Assembly (NCBI RefSeq): GCF_963877135.1
Contig: NZ_CAWNSW010000014.1
Span: forward strand, 11,637 to 75,636
Length of the DNA stretch: 64,000 bases
Source of the DNA: Stenomitos frigidus_A
Lineage (GTDB): Bacteria > Cyanobacteriota > Cyanobacteriia > Leptolyngbyales > Leptolyngbyaceae
Reading direction: 5' to 3'
Below, in pieces: positions 32,785 through 41,618 of this stretch. Under the pieces are notes generated by a model. That model was not told the origin of the DNA. It worked only from the letters and a program-made list of their open reading frames with translations, and searched no databases. The number at the start of each line of letters is the position of its first letter. Position 1 is the stretch's first letter. Both the position numbers and the translations under genes were made by a program.

Positions 32785-33316
32785 TGTTCTCACTTCCCTG
32801 AGCAGACTTAACGCCCTCGGTTTCTCATTCTGTTCTCATGGCGATCGAGCATGTACATGATTGATACTCGCTCCTTTCCCAGCCTACCGGATTACTACGT
32901 TAGACTGCCTGTAAGCTTTAAGACCAAGTTGGGCTGGCTTTAGTTCCTCTTTAATCGAAGCAACTAATCGAAGCCAATTAACCGAAGTAAATGATGACTG
33001 AGAAACCTGACCCAAGCGCGTAGGCACCACAGGCAACGTCTCATCAAAGCTATTTTGGTCTCTAGAGCAACTGTTCACTCTTCTCTGAGAGCCCAACGAC
33101 TCAAGCTTCTGCGCTGATATCCTACTGGCTCATACCAGCATTTATACCCTACTGGCGCACATCACCATTGAATTAGCAGGCAAAAATCAGTAGTATGTGA
33201 GCCGGAGCAAGGTTAAACACCTGGTCTCGTAGAGCTAGTTCTACAGATAGATGGCGGTTGCTAGAGGCATTCTGTAAACTCACTGTTAAGTTAATGAGCA
33301 GTTTTAAAAGCCAGTT
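32785..33316. other. Intergenic region with no clear gene
   Basis: About 530 bp. Frames here are short or lack protein-like composition. CCTACTGGC appears twice near 33122 and 33154. No RNA gene or strong palindrome is visible. Confidence 0.4.
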
Positions 33317-33469
33317 ATGGATGACTTCAAGCTATCAATTGTGATGTTCTTAATCAAGAGTGGTTTTGCTCTCGGTCAAGACTTCTCGATGGATGCCAAT
33401 GGCGACCTGATTATTGGCAGCCCAGAGACGTTTTCTGCACTTTCGGAGTTTATGGATTCTACCTGTTAG
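33317..33469 (+). CDS. Candidate small hypothetical protein (50 residues)
   Basis: An ATG frame encoding MDDFKLSIVMFLIKSGFALG, QDFSMDANGDLIIGSPETFS and a short tail. The composition is protein-like, with a hydrophobic N-terminal helix followed by an acidic beta-like segment. The upstream ribosome site is weak. I do not recognise a family. It lies alone, convergent with the gamma-glutamylcyclotransferase-like gene. Confidence 0.35.
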   Translation: MDDFKLSIVMFLIKSGFALGQDFSMDANGDLIIGSPETFSALSEFMDSTC

Positions 33470-33492
33470 GGATCAATTCTTCCAGCGCGGGC

Positions 33493-34101
33493 TTAGGCTG
33501 ACCGCAGCGTTTGACTTTGCCACTGGTTGTCTTGCCAATGGCGTTGCTGTAGCTGGTGCATGTGGTTGAATAGCTGCCAGCAGTACTGCTCTGGTAGACC
33601 ACACGTCACGGCGCCACGTAGCACAACGTTGAAATACCAGTCGTTAGGAGCGAGTTCTTCGTCGAGCTTATCGACCACTACGTAAGTACGTACGTTGGAG
33701 AAGCGCTTTTGCTGACATTCAATTTCTACTGTTTCACGACGGTAGCCCCCGGTAGGAACCTCTTCTCGCTCGTCCAGACGCTCGCTTAAGCGCCAGGGCA
33801 AGGTATACAAAACGCCTTCTACAACCGCTTCTGGATCACTGACAACATCTAGTACGCCGCAGTCCCGACGTGCTGAGCGGCGGTAAAAGCCTAGTCTATA
33901 GCCTTTGAGTGTTGCCGGTCCAATCACAAATGGATGCGTCGCTTCACCTAGTGTGCGCTTCAGATCAACTGGGCACATACAGGAGCCATAGGCAAAGTAA
34001 TAAAACGCAGACTCATCTGATTGGACAGACTGGTAGTAAGAAGGCTCTTGAGATATCAACTTAACGTGCGGCTCAGTGCCACTGTTGAAGGGGGGTGCCA
34101 T
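33493..34101 (-). CDS. Gamma-glutamylcyclotransferase-like (GGCT/AIG2) protein
   Basis: 202 residues with the family's substrate loop YYFAYGSCMC (about residues 29-38), GPATLKGYRLGFYRRS, GVLYTLPWRLSERLDEREEV with candidate catalytic Glu, and the YRRETVEIE/VRTYVV beta core. GGCT-fold enzymes release 5-oxoproline from gamma-glutamyl amines or peptides; the exact substrate varies and cannot be given. Cytoplasmic. No functional link to neighbouring genes is evident. Confidence 0.85.
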   Translation of the reverse strand: MAPPFNSGTEPHVKLISQEPSYYQSVQSDESAFYYFAYGSCMCPVDLKRTLGEATHPFVIGPATLKGYRLGFYRRSARRDCGVLDVVSDPEAVVEGVLYTLPWRLSERLDEREEVPTGGYRRETVEIECQQKRFSNVRTYVVVDKLDEELAPNDWYFNVVLRGAVTCGLPEQYCWQLFNHMHQLQQRHWQDNQWQSQTLRSA

Positions 34102-34547
34102 ACCGTTAGGGGAGTGAAATTTGAACTTTCAGATCACCTGGATGCATTTAAAGTAGCGTATTCCGATAGAAAAACGCATGTTTTATCGAACTGTCTAATT
34201 GACATGGTCAAGGGGTGTCTCTTACTTCTCTTGCCACTTGTTCAGAGTTTAATGCAGCCGACTGCTGAAGACCGATTGGTTAAAGCCTCTTTACGAATAC
34301 TTCAGGAATTACGTGGTGATCATGAGCCGTTTGATGAAGACTAGCCTTGACGAAATGTGTGATTTTACTGGCATACTCGCAGTAACATTCTGATTGGTGG
34401 CTGACGCGATCGCTGATTGAGCTCATCTGTACTGATTGAGCTCTTCTGCATTGTTTGAGCGATCGCTTGTGCCGTCATCGCTCAGGTTTCTACGGGGCTC
34501 ATACTGCCATCAGCGTTTCAACGACGGCCATACGGCAGCCTCTTTGG
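34102..34547. other. Intergenic region with a weak small-ORF candidate
   Basis: About 445 bp. A 46-residue frame at 34204-34344 (+) encodes a Leu-rich helix followed by EDRLVKASLRILQELRGDHE. It looks faintly protein-like but has no good ribosome site. An imperfect 20-bp tandem (CTGATTGAGCTC twice) is at 34412-34445. Confidence 0.3.
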
Positions 34548-35027
34548 TTAAGGTTCTAAGCGGTAAAGGCGTCCTTGTTGATCGGTTCGATAGATCCAGC
34601 GTTGGCTACTATTCGAGAAGACAACGCGCCAGCCTTTGACGATGGCTTGAGTACAGATTTCATCCGATCGGGCGAGGTCTAAGCAGCCGTTAGTCCAGGT
34701 TTTTGGGGTTGCTTCTACGATTTTTAGCTTTGCAGCCGGGATGTTGGTTTGCTTGCTCAGAGCCTGCCGTAGCTGGGTCGCAAGGTTGGAAGGCAGTTGG
34801 GCCGTCGTGTTCTTCATGGGTTTGCTTGCTAATACCATTAGCGCACCGACTCCAACTCCCCTGGCAGATTCAGCTTGAGCGTTAGCGGCGGGTAGCATTA
34901 ACCAGCCTGGAGTGAGAAGCATTGCCAGAACGATCGTCAAAACACGGTAAAACCGCTTCTGGACTTGTCCAAGCGCTGATTCTGCTGAACGAGTGAACGG
35001 TTGCTGTCCCACAAAACGTGGTCTCAT
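34548..35027 (-). CDS. Exported hypothetical protein with a conserved C-terminal domain
   Basis: About 159 residues from the ATG at 35027. A basic N-region and hydrophobic helix (VLTIVLAMLLTPGWLMLPAA) end in ANAQA, a signal-peptidase-I-like site. The C-terminal ~60 residues (TPKTWTNGCLDLARSDEICT, then GWRVVFSNSSQRWIYRTDQQ) form a small domain that recurs in cyanobacterial exported proteins, with two cysteines likely paired. Function is unknown. The N-terminus is ambiguous because a 16-bp tandem repeat at 35025-35057 duplicates the start codon area. Confidence 0.7.
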   Translation of the reverse strand: MRPRFVGQQPFTRSAESALGQVQKRFYRVLTIVLAMLLTPGWLMLPAANAQAESARGVGVGALMVLASKPMKNTTAQLPSNLATQLRQALSKQTNIPAAKLKIVEATPKTWTNGCLDLARSDEICTQAIVKGWRVVFSNSSQRWIYRTDQQGRLYRLEP

Positions 35028-35057
35028 AAACGTTGACGCTCCATAAACGTTGACGCT
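35025..35057. repeat. 16-bp tandem duplication at the start of the exported-protein gene
   Basis: CATAAACGTTGACGCT occurs twice with one base between. On the reverse strand each copy ends in an ATG, so the duplication creates two candidate start codons 17 bases apart in different frames; only the one at 35027 is in frame. Confidence 0.75.
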
Positions 35058-35098
35058 CAAGGTTTGGTATCGAACAAACAGCCTTGAAGCAGTATTCC

Positions 35099-35854
35099 TT
35101 AAAGGCTCTGACTAAGAAAGGGGAGTTGCTGCCACAGCTTGTTAAAACTGGCGGGATGGAGCACGCGCCATATGGCTAAGATGGCGATCGCAACAATCAC
35201 TAATGTCAACAAATTATAAAAAACCTGAGCTGGCCGAAACACCCGCTTTGCCGATCGATGTCCATAGCTTTGAGTCGGCTGACTTGGCTTCGGTCGTGCT
35301 GGAGCCGGCGCTGTTTTGTTCGCCGCTGGGGTCGTCGCGGCTCCCACCATTAAGCGCATTGCATGTAGTTGATTTGTGACCACAGGTGGTTTGCGTGCCG
35401 TCCGGCTCCATTGCACTAAAACGGTCAGCGGCATGCCACACAGGTTCGGTGTATTGAGCATTCGCAAGCGTTGAATCAAGCCCTGATCATTAGCGGCTAC
35501 GACGACCAGTCCTTCTGGTCGGTTGTGCGCTAACCCATAAGCCGCTTGAGCCGTTGCTAAAGAGAGCCTGGTTTTCTTGCTCAAGGTATGCCCTTCAGTG
35601 GGTTTGAGTGCAGCATGCTGCGCGATCGACATGGTGGCCTTCCACCCACTCTCAGGAAAGAAGCGGATAAACTCTTTGGCTGTGCGTTCTTGATTGGGTT
35701 CGATCGCATGGCTGCACAACTGCTGTACTTCTTCGAGCACTGCCTTGGGAAGAAAGCATTCTCCAAGTCGGGAAAATTCTTGCCAGTGCCTGACGCTACT
35801 AGACATAACAGCGCTAAGGTCGAGCACAATGAGAAAGGGGGGTAAAGCAGCCAT
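35099..35854 (-). CDS. PIN-domain-like protein with C-terminal membrane anchor
   Basis: 251 residues. Residues 1-150 read as a PIN-like ribonuclease fold: FLIVLDLSAV with the first acidic residue, LPKAVLEEVQQL with a second, and LVVVAANDQGLIQRL near the third. A Pro/Ala-rich linker (about 175-195) leads to one transmembrane helix near the C-terminus (LLTLVIVAIAILAIWRVL). It may act on RNA at the membrane, but one or more catalytic acids are not certain and no antitoxin is adjacent, so a toxin role is unsupported. Confidence 0.65.
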   Translation of the reverse strand: MAALPPFLIVLDLSAVMSSSVRHWQEFSRLGECFLPKAVLEEVQQLCSHAIEPNQERTAKEFIRFFPESGWKATMSIAQHAALKPTEGHTLSKKTRLSLATAQAAYGLAHNRPEGLVVVAANDQGLIQRLRMLNTPNLCGMPLTVLVQWSRTARKPPVVTNQLHAMRLMVGAATTPAANKTAPAPARPKPSQPTQSYGHRSAKRVFRPAQVFYNLLTLVIVAIAILAIWRVLHPASFNKLWQQLPFLSQSL

Positions 35855-36022
35855 AGCAGCATTCAGGGGGGGCTAAACGGGCTTTTAAGGAGGTATTACG
35901 CAAGGATACGTGATTTAAATATGAAGCTGCGTAACGTTCGTTTCTGAAAGATTGAGAAATGATCCAGACGCTGTGCAGACGTCTTACCGTGTAGTTCTAG
36001 ATTGCTTTGCAAGAGGTAGGCT

Positions 36023-36340
36023 ATGAGCAACATTTCAAGATATCGTTTAGTCTGCACCCTCTCTTTCGGTGATATTTACGGTCAGATTATTGTCTGGCTA
36101 ATTGTGATTTTTATTAGCTTGGCAGCAGCATTGGCGTTGATGGGAGCTAGTAAGCCAATCTATGCGCTCTCTGTGGTTGGCTTAATTTTAGTACTAACTT
36201 TGCCGTTCTTACTCTTTGCTTTTGTGACAACGTTGCTGAATCACATCGAAATAACATCCGTTGATCCAGCGGCTAGCCGTAACCTAACACCGACATCAAC
36301 TAACGCCCCTAGTCAGCGGCCAGCACAAGCAGCGGGATGA
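36023..36340 (+). CDS. Conserved cyanobacterial two-helix membrane protein
   Basis: 105 residues with a short N-terminus (YRLVCTLSFGDIYGQIIVWL) and two long hydrophobic segments (about 22-45 and 50-75), then a polar Pro/Thr/Ser-rich tail. AGAGGTAGG lies upstream of the ATG. The sequence looks conserved in cyanobacteria, but I know no function. It lies between the PIN-TM gene and a hydrolase gene, both on the opposite strand. Confidence 0.7.
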   Translation: MSNISRYRLVCTLSFGDIYGQIIVWLIVIFISLAAALALMGASKPIYALSVVGLILVLTLPFLLFAFVTTLLNHIEITSVDPAASRNLTPTSTNAPSQRPAQAAG

Positions 36341-36432
36341 GGTGATGAGACGCTGAAGGGGAGGGAGTTTGTGTGGATGGCTGTGTGCCTTTGACCCCAT
36401 GCCAAACTCCCAACGTTCTAGGGTCTTATGGG

Positions 36433-37329
36433 CTAAGGTCTCATGGGTTTTTGCGGCTTGCGATCGATCTGCTGGCTAAATTGCTTGAGCGTTTGAAGAT
36501 ACTCGGCACCGCCAAATTCAGCAACGTCGTTATGTGTGGCTCCAGCAACCAGAAGCAATTGTTTGGGCTGGGGTGAAGCGGCAAACAGGGCTTCGCTCAT
36601 GCTGGAGGGAACCTTTGCGTCAGCCGTACCGTGGATGTAGAGCAAAGGCATTCTAAGCGATCGCACTTTTGTCAATGAGTCGAAGCGTTGCGTTAGCAGC
36701 CAGTCAATGGGCAACATCCAGAACCGTGCTGGATTGACCATTGACTGCATAGATGTAAACGAGCTTTGCACAATCAGTCCACCAGCTTCAGGATGGTCTA
36801 TTGCCAGGTCTATGGCGATCGCGCCGCCCAATGAATGACCAAAGAGCACAAGCCGCTCTGAAGCGATGACACGTTGCTGTACGAGGTAATCCCAGGCTGC
36901 TTTGGCATCCTCATACACGCTGGCTTCCGTTGGAAAGGCACCCTGACTGCGACCGTACCCGCGATAATCGACCATCAAAACGGCAAAGCCAGCCTGGTGA
37001 AAGCGCAGCGCCTGAGAGAGATTACCGCTGATATTAGAGCCATTGCCGTGCAGGTGTAAGACAACGTTCTGCTGCGTTCCATTTGCGGGTATCCACCAGC
37101 CATGCAGTTGTTCTGGTGTACCGTTCTGGCCCGACGACGGAACTGGAAGCCAAACCTCCTCGTACGGCAAATTGAGGTCGCTGGGTGTAGCTGCGATCGT
37201 CTTGGAGGGAAAGAAAATGAAATGGTTTTGGCGTAGAAAGAGGAATGTGCAAGCCGAACCATAGGCAACTACCACTGCCAACAGACTGCCAATGATCGCC
37301 TTGATGCTAAGACTGCCCACCCTGTTCAA
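36433..37329 (-). CDS. Alpha/beta hydrolase, membrane-anchored
   Basis: 298 residues with an N-terminal hydrophobic segment (AIIGSLLAVVVAYGSACTFL), then an alpha/beta-hydrolase core: oxyanion loop LHLHGNGSN, VDYRGYGRSQG, nucleophile elbow FGHSLGGAIA, acid region YIHGTADAKVP and terminal THNDVAEFGG with the catalytic His. It belongs to the BEM46/YfhR-like esterases with unknown substrate. The start is TTG 37329 or GTG 37320; no ATG fits. It lies 15 bp after cobA-hemD on the same strand, so the two are likely co-transcribed. Confidence 0.85.
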   Translation of the reverse strand: MNRVGSLSIKAIIGSLLAVVVAYGSACTFLFLRQNHFIFFPSKTIAATPSDLNLPYEEVWLPVPSSGQNGTPEQLHGWWIPANGTQQNVVLHLHGNGSNISGNLSQALRFHQAGFAVLMVDYRGYGRSQGAFPTEASVYEDAKAAWDYLVQQRVIASERLVLFGHSLGGAIAIDLAIDHPEAGGLIVQSSFTSMQSMVNPARFWMLPIDWLLTQRFDSLTKVRSLRMPLLYIHGTADAKVPSSMSEALFAASPQPKQLLLVAGATHNDVAEFGGAEYLQTLKQFSQQIDRKPQKPMRP

Positions 37330-37344
37330 CGCTGAAGTCTGACA

Positions 37345-38922
37345 TCATGCTCCCTTGATCGCAAACCACTGTGCGATCGCCTGCACCAGGCCATCCAGCG
37401 TATATTCTTGCGCTTCGGCATCGACTCTACCCAGCAAACTGGTGCACGCTTTTGTGGTCTGCGGGCCGATCGACGCAATGCAGACTCCTTCGAGCCACTC
37501 TTGCCAGGCGTTGTCTATTTGGGATTGCTCTAGAAGCTGACAAAAGTGTTTGACCGTCTTAGCACTGGCAAAGGTAATCACATCCACTGTACGAGTTTGC
37601 AAGGCGGTTAATGCGTCAGGTGCGATCGTCTCTGGGCAAAGTGATTGGTATGCAGCAACTTCAGTCACATCTGCGCCTCGGCTGATAAAGTCCTTGACTA
37701 ACAGATCTCGACCACCACTCTCGACTCTGGGAAAGAGTATACGAGCCCCGCGTACAGACACTGGAAAATGGTCAGCCAGCGAATCAGCAATAAACTCCGG
37801 TGGCACGAAATCGGGTTTCAAACCGCGTTGCTCTAGCTTCTGCGCGGTCTTATCACCGACGACCGCAATCTTAAGCGCTGCCAGCGCACGAACATCGCGA
37901 ATCTGGGTTGCCAGTCGCTCAAAGAAATAATCAACGCTATTGGCAGAGGTTAGCATCAACCAGTCAAAGTCTGCCAGGTGAGTCAGCGCGTCATCCAGGG
38001 CTTGCCAACTAGAAGGGGGCACAATTTCGAGCGCGGGCATTTCGACAACCGTGGCACCGTCGCGCTGGAGCCGTGCTGTAAATTGACCAGATTGATTGGC
38101 CGATCGCGTGACCAACACTGTTTTACCAGCAAAGGGAAGGGTGGTATCGGAGGCTGAATCTGAAGTAGTAAGCACAGTCGAAGAAAATAAGGAGGAACGT
38201 GGTTGAAGGTAAGACCGTAGCCTTACGACTTCGCCAATGACGATCACGCAGGGGGAGAGCGCTTCTGTTGCGGTCTGCTGCAGGATGGTAGACAGCGCTC
38301 CTTCCCAAACATGCTGTTGGGGACGGCTCGCCCAGCGGATGATCGCGATCGGCGTTTGAGGCGATCGACCATGCGCTTGAAGTTGACGTACAATCTCAGG
38401 CAGGTGTTGCCCACCCATCAAGATGACTAGGGTATCGATTTGCGACAGCGTCTGCCAATCGAGCCCTTCAGGATCATGACTGCTGAGAACTGTAAAACAT
38501 CGACTCAGTACTGGATCGGTTAATGGAATTCCCGCTAATAACGGCGCTGTTAGCGCCGAAGAGAGGCCAGGCACGACCTCAAACAGACAGTTTGATGCCG
38601 TCAATGCCTCTATTTCAGCATGACAACGACCAAAGATAAAGGGATCACCGCTCTTCAACCGGACAACCTGCTGCTGTTGCAGACAGTGATACACCAGCAA
38701 CGCGTTGATATCTGCTTGTAGCATACTGGGTTTGCCGCCCCGTTTGCCAACATTGAGCAGCAAGCACGTCTCTGGTACTAACTGCAGCAGTGCGCTATCT
38801 ACCAGCGCGTCATACACCAACACCTCTGCCTCAAACAGCAGCTGTTGGGCTCGCACAGTGAGATATGCGGCATCCCCCGGTCCTGACCCGACGAGATAAA
38901 CCATCCCTGTTTGTTTAGTCAT
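37345..38922 (-). CDS. Fused uroporphyrinogen-III C-methyltransferase and uroporphyrinogen-III synthase
   Basis: 525 residues. The N-terminal half (about 1-250) is a SAM-dependent SUMT/CobA: VYLVGSGPGDAAYLTVRAQ, LLNVGKRGG, RLKSGDPFIFGR, PGLSSALTAP and LVILMGG. The C-terminal half (from about 262) is HemD: VLVTRSANQSGQF, ANSVDYFFE, VVGDKTAQKLEQRG and TFASAKTVKHF. HemD closes hydroxymethylbilane to uroporphyrinogen III. CobA methylates it to precorrin-2 for siroheme and cobalamin, while the unmethylated product goes to heme and chlorophyll. The fusion thus sits at the branch point. ATG 38922 is chosen over an upstream TTG. Confidence 0.93.
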   Translation of the reverse strand: MTKQTGMVYLVGSGPGDAAYLTVRAQQLLFEAEVLVYDALVDSALLQLVPETCLLLNVGKRGGKPSMLQADINALLVYHCLQQQQVVRLKSGDPFIFGRCHAEIEALTASNCLFEVVPGLSSALTAPLLAGIPLTDPVLSRCFTVLSSHDPEGLDWQTLSQIDTLVILMGGQHLPEIVRQLQAHGRSPQTPIAIIRWASRPQQHVWEGALSTILQQTATEALSPCVIVIGEVVRLRSYLQPRSSLFSSTVLTTSDSASDTTLPFAGKTVLVTRSANQSGQFTARLQRDGATVVEMPALEIVPPSSWQALDDALTHLADFDWLMLTSANSVDYFFERLATQIRDVRALAALKIAVVGDKTAQKLEQRGLKPDFVPPEFIADSLADHFPVSVRGARILFPRVESGGRDLLVKDFISRGADVTEVAAYQSLCPETIAPDALTALQTRTVDVITFASAKTVKHFCQLLEQSQIDNAWQEWLEGVCIASIGPQTTKACTSLLGRVDAEAQEYTLDGLVQAIAQWFAIKGA

Positions 38923-39166
38923 GATCGATGACCATAGCACCAACTAATACCCGCAGCAGTAAAGGTTTGGGTATACATGGCTTTGCCCTACTTACCTACA
39001 GTACTGAATCCTGACTCCTGGATTCTAAATTCTCTTTTAAGTCGGTAATGTAGAGAGAAATAAACTTTTTCCTTGAAAAAAGCGGAAAATTACTTAAGCG
39101 CTTTGGTGGATGATTGGTTAGTCTGGATTGCATCCTGAAGGACAATCAGGCACATCTTGAGTATTC

Positions 39167-39886
39167 ATGGATCTATATACATATAAGATGGCTACAGTTC
39201 ATAAGCCTGTTTTGCATCTTGGTCTTGGCGCAGCAATTTTTGTTACTGCTGCCAGTATGAGCGCTGCAACGTTGCACTTTAAGCCATCGCTAGTCAAGGG
39301 CTTGCAGGCATTACGCACAGTAAAAACACCGTCTACGATCTGTAACACGATCGCGACAGACCCCTCACCGCCTCTGAATGTCCGCTCCAGTCCAGTGGTT
39401 GCGCCTGATAATGTTGTGGGCACGGTGAGAAATGGTACGCGGTTGTCGGTGATCGATCGCAATGAAGGCTGGCTGAGGATCAATCAACCGCTAGAGGGGT
39501 GGGTTTATCAAGATTTGACCGTTACAAGTTGTATTCCAGCAACGGCACCGGCAAATGCCAGTACGCCTGCTAACGATAATGGGATGAGCCTGCTGGCGCA
39601 GGCAACAGAACGCTATCAGTCTGGTGACCTCAATGCTGCGATCGCTCTGGCGCAGGCGATCCCCACCACTAGCGCTGCGTATCAGCCCTCTAAAGGTGCG
39701 GTTAACCAATGGCAGCGTGACTGGAAAACGGCAGAAACGACCTTTGCTGAAATGCAGCAAGCGATCGCCCAAAGCCGATGGCAAGATGTGCTCAGCAAAG
39801 TCCAAACCTTCCCAGACAATCGGTTCTGGCGAGCAAAGTTGACCCCGATCGTCACCCTTGCCATTCAGCAACAAAGTGCTAAATAG
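39167..39886 (+). CDS. Exported SH3-domain protein
   Basis: 239 residues. A hydrophobic N-terminus (VLHLGLGAAIFVTAASMSAA) is a likely signal or anchor. Residues about 63-120 form a bacterial SH3 domain (PPLNVRSSPVV, VVGTVRNGTRLSV, GWLRINQPLEGWVYQ). The remainder is a helical TPR-like tail (ATERYQSGDLNAAIALAQAI). Such proteins often bind peptidoglycan or cell-wall partners. Alternative ATG at 39188. It converges with and overlaps the maa-like gene by eight bases. Confidence 0.8.
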   Translation: MDLYTYKMATVHKPVLHLGLGAAIFVTAASMSAATLHFKPSLVKGLQALRTVKTPSTICNTIATDPSPPLNVRSSPVVAPDNVVGTVRNGTRLSVIDRNEGWLRINQPLEGWVYQDLTVTSCIPATAPANASTPANDNGMSLLAQATERYQSGDLNAAIALAQAIPTTSAAYQPSKGAVNQWQRDWKTAETTFAEMQQAIAQSRWQDVLSKVQTFPDNRFWRAKLTPIVTLAIQQQSAK

Positions 39887-40484
39887 AAGCATCACTGTCC
39901 TGATCGACTGCTGGAGCCTCTACAGCCCGCAGCACTCGACATGGATTGCCTACTGCCACCACATTTGCAGGAATATCTTTGACGACGACGCTGCCAGCGC
40001 CAATAGTTGTGTTGTCGCCGATCGTGACGCCGGGACAAATGATGACACCACCGCCAATCCAGACGTTATTGCCAATGCGGATTGGGGCTGCCAGTTCCCG
40101 TCCCGTTAGCCGTACGGTGGGATCGGTGGGGTGGTAAGCGGTGTAGATCTGTACGTAGGGAGCGCAGAGTACGTCGTTGCCAATATGAACGGTGTTGCAG
40201 TCGAGAATCACTCCGCCATAATTCATATAGAAGCGATCGCCCACCGTGATATTACTGCCATAGTCACAGTGAAACGGTGGTACGATTTGGGGCTTCTCGC
40301 CAATCGCACCAAAGAGCGCCTGCAAGGTTTGGAACCGTCTGTGTTGCTCTGTTTCAGTCGTCTGGTTATAAAGTCTCAAAAGACGACAGGCTCGCTTGTT
40401 CTCTGCCCTTAGTTCTGGATCATTGGCAAGATACAGTTCGCCTGCCAGCATCTTTTGCTTTTCGGTTTTGAGTCTGTCGCTCAT
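39879..40484 (-). CDS. Maltose/galactoside O-acetyltransferase family (Maa/LacA/NodL)
   Basis: 201 residues from ATG 40484. A Mac domain (EKQKMLAGELYLANDPELRA) is followed by hexapeptide repeats: DYGSNITVGDRFYMNYGGVI, APYVQIYTAYHP with the catalytic His, IRIGNNVWIGGGVIICPGVT, IGAGSVVVKDIPANVVAVGNP. It transfers acetyl from acetyl-CoA to a sugar hydroxyl; the acceptor is unknown. The longest frame would add 12 residues with no family support. Confidence 0.88.
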   Translation of the reverse strand: MSDRLKTEKQKMLAGELYLANDPELRAENKRACRLLRLYNQTTETEQHRRFQTLQALFGAIGEKPQIVPPFHCDYGSNITVGDRFYMNYGGVILDCNTVHIGNDVLCAPYVQIYTAYHPTDPTVRLTGRELAAPIRIGNNVWIGGGVIICPGVTIGDNTTIGAGSVVVKDIPANVVAVGNPCRVLRAVEAPAVDQDSDASI

Positions 40485-40519
40485 GATGAAAGGTTTTGTA
40501 GAGACGCCACGGAACGTCA

Positions 40520-40804
40520 CTACTCTTGAATGAGGACGTAAGGCTGCACAATCAGCGCATGGAAGCGTTTAGACTGATTCAGGTTCCAGTCTGAGAGTTG
40601 AGCCGGAGAGGGTTTATGGATCAGGCTTTCTTCGATCCAATGCTGCACTCGTGATACATCATCGTTGGCGATCGCCACACCCACATCAGCAATGTCTAGC
40701 CCTGGCTCAACGATGATCAGAGAATCGCGACGCGCATGCGGGGCTAACCAGTCCCACTCTGCTTCAGACACGGCTTCCGCTAATTCTGTCTTTAAATCTT
40801 GCAT
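40520..40804 (-). CDS. DUF2288 family protein
   Basis: 94 residues matching a small family widespread in cyanobacteria and proteobacteria: EAVSEAEWDWLAPHARRDSL, VGVAIANDDVSRVQHWIEE, KRFHALIVQPYVLIQE. It is soluble and predicted all-alpha/beta. No function is known. It lies 36 bp before the maa-like gene on the same strand and may share a transcript. Confidence 0.85.
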   Translation of the reverse strand: MQDLKTELAEAVSEAEWDWLAPHARRDSLIIVEPGLDIADVGVAIANDDVSRVQHWIEESLIHKPSPAQLSDWNLNQSKRFHALIVQPYVLIQE

Positions 40805-40911
40805 ACAGCAATCCTGTTTGATCTGTAAACATTAACCCTGTTTTAGCCGTCAGCCGTCAGCAGTTAGCTCTAAATCCCTCTGACCACTGAGTGTTGATTA
40901 CTTCGCGGCCG

Positions 40912-41556
40912 TTAGCGCCCCAAAGCATGTAGGGCATTGATAGCATCAGCACATTGACGGGTAACCGCTTCTAGCGTTTCACGATCGCCCGATTGTGGCG
41001 GCGGGATAACGTCACCAATTCTAATGGTGAGAGGGACTGGACGGGGCAGCGCCGAGCCTTTGCGAAAGATGGCATGGGTTCCCCATAGGCTCACAGGCAG
41101 TAACGGAGCCTGGGTTTTGGCAGCGAGCCATGCCGCACCCAATTTGGGATCAACGACTTTGCCATCGGGTGTGCGTGTACCAGAGAGAAAAACGCCTGCA
41201 GCCCAGTTTTGCTCTAAAAATTCCGTTGCAGCCCGTAAAGCACTACGATCGGGCGATCCCCGCTTCACAGGATAGGCACCGTAGAGCGCGATCGCCTGCT
41301 TCAATACAGGTACCTGAAACAACTCTTCCTTTGCCATATACGCCACTGGGCGACCCACACAGCTAGACAGCAGCAGTGGATCAAAATCGCTGGCATGATT
41401 GCTCACTACAACCAAAGGCCCGTCGCGTGGCACATGCTCTGCGCCATAAACACGTCCCCGAAAATAAAGGTTTAGCCCCGGACTCACTACCGACCACTTA
41501 AACAGGTGGTAAAGCAAGAGGCTAGCAAATGGTTCACGAGTTCTCGGCATAGTCAT
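40912..41556 (-). CDS. plsC: 1-acyl-sn-glycerol-3-phosphate acyltransferase
   Basis: 214 residues with the PlsC/LPLAT blocks: VVVSNHASDFDPLLL containing the HX4D catalytic pair (His54, Asp59), VKRGSPDRSALRAA, FLSGTRTPDGKV (glycerol-phosphate binding) and LLPVSLWGTHAI. It acylates lysophosphatidic acid to phosphatidic acid, the precursor of thylakoid glycolipids. It closes the reverse-strand series plsX-fabH-fabD-plsC, so fatty-acid initiation and glycerolipid assembly are encoded together. Confidence 0.92.
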   Translation of the reverse strand: MTMPRTREPFASLLLYHLFKWSVVSPGLNLYFRGRVYGAEHVPRDGPLVVVSNHASDFDPLLLSSCVGRPVAYMAKEELFQVPVLKQAIALYGAYPVKRGSPDRSALRAATEFLEQNWAAGVFLSGTRTPDGKVVDPKLGAAWLAAKTQAPLLPVSLWGTHAIFRKGSALPRPVPLTIRIGDVIPPPQSGDRETLEAVTRQCADAINALHALGR

Positions 41557-41618
41557 TAGTTGTGAACTGCTAGCAGTTAATGGCTCGTTTCTAACGGCTG
41601 ACCAACCGCTAACAACTT

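Noticed and set aside
34204..34344. 46-codon forward frame near the GGCT gene
   Set aside because: Faintly protein-like but without a ribosome site or known family.
37550..37930. 126-codon forward frame
   Set aside because: Antisense to the HemD half of cobA-hemD.
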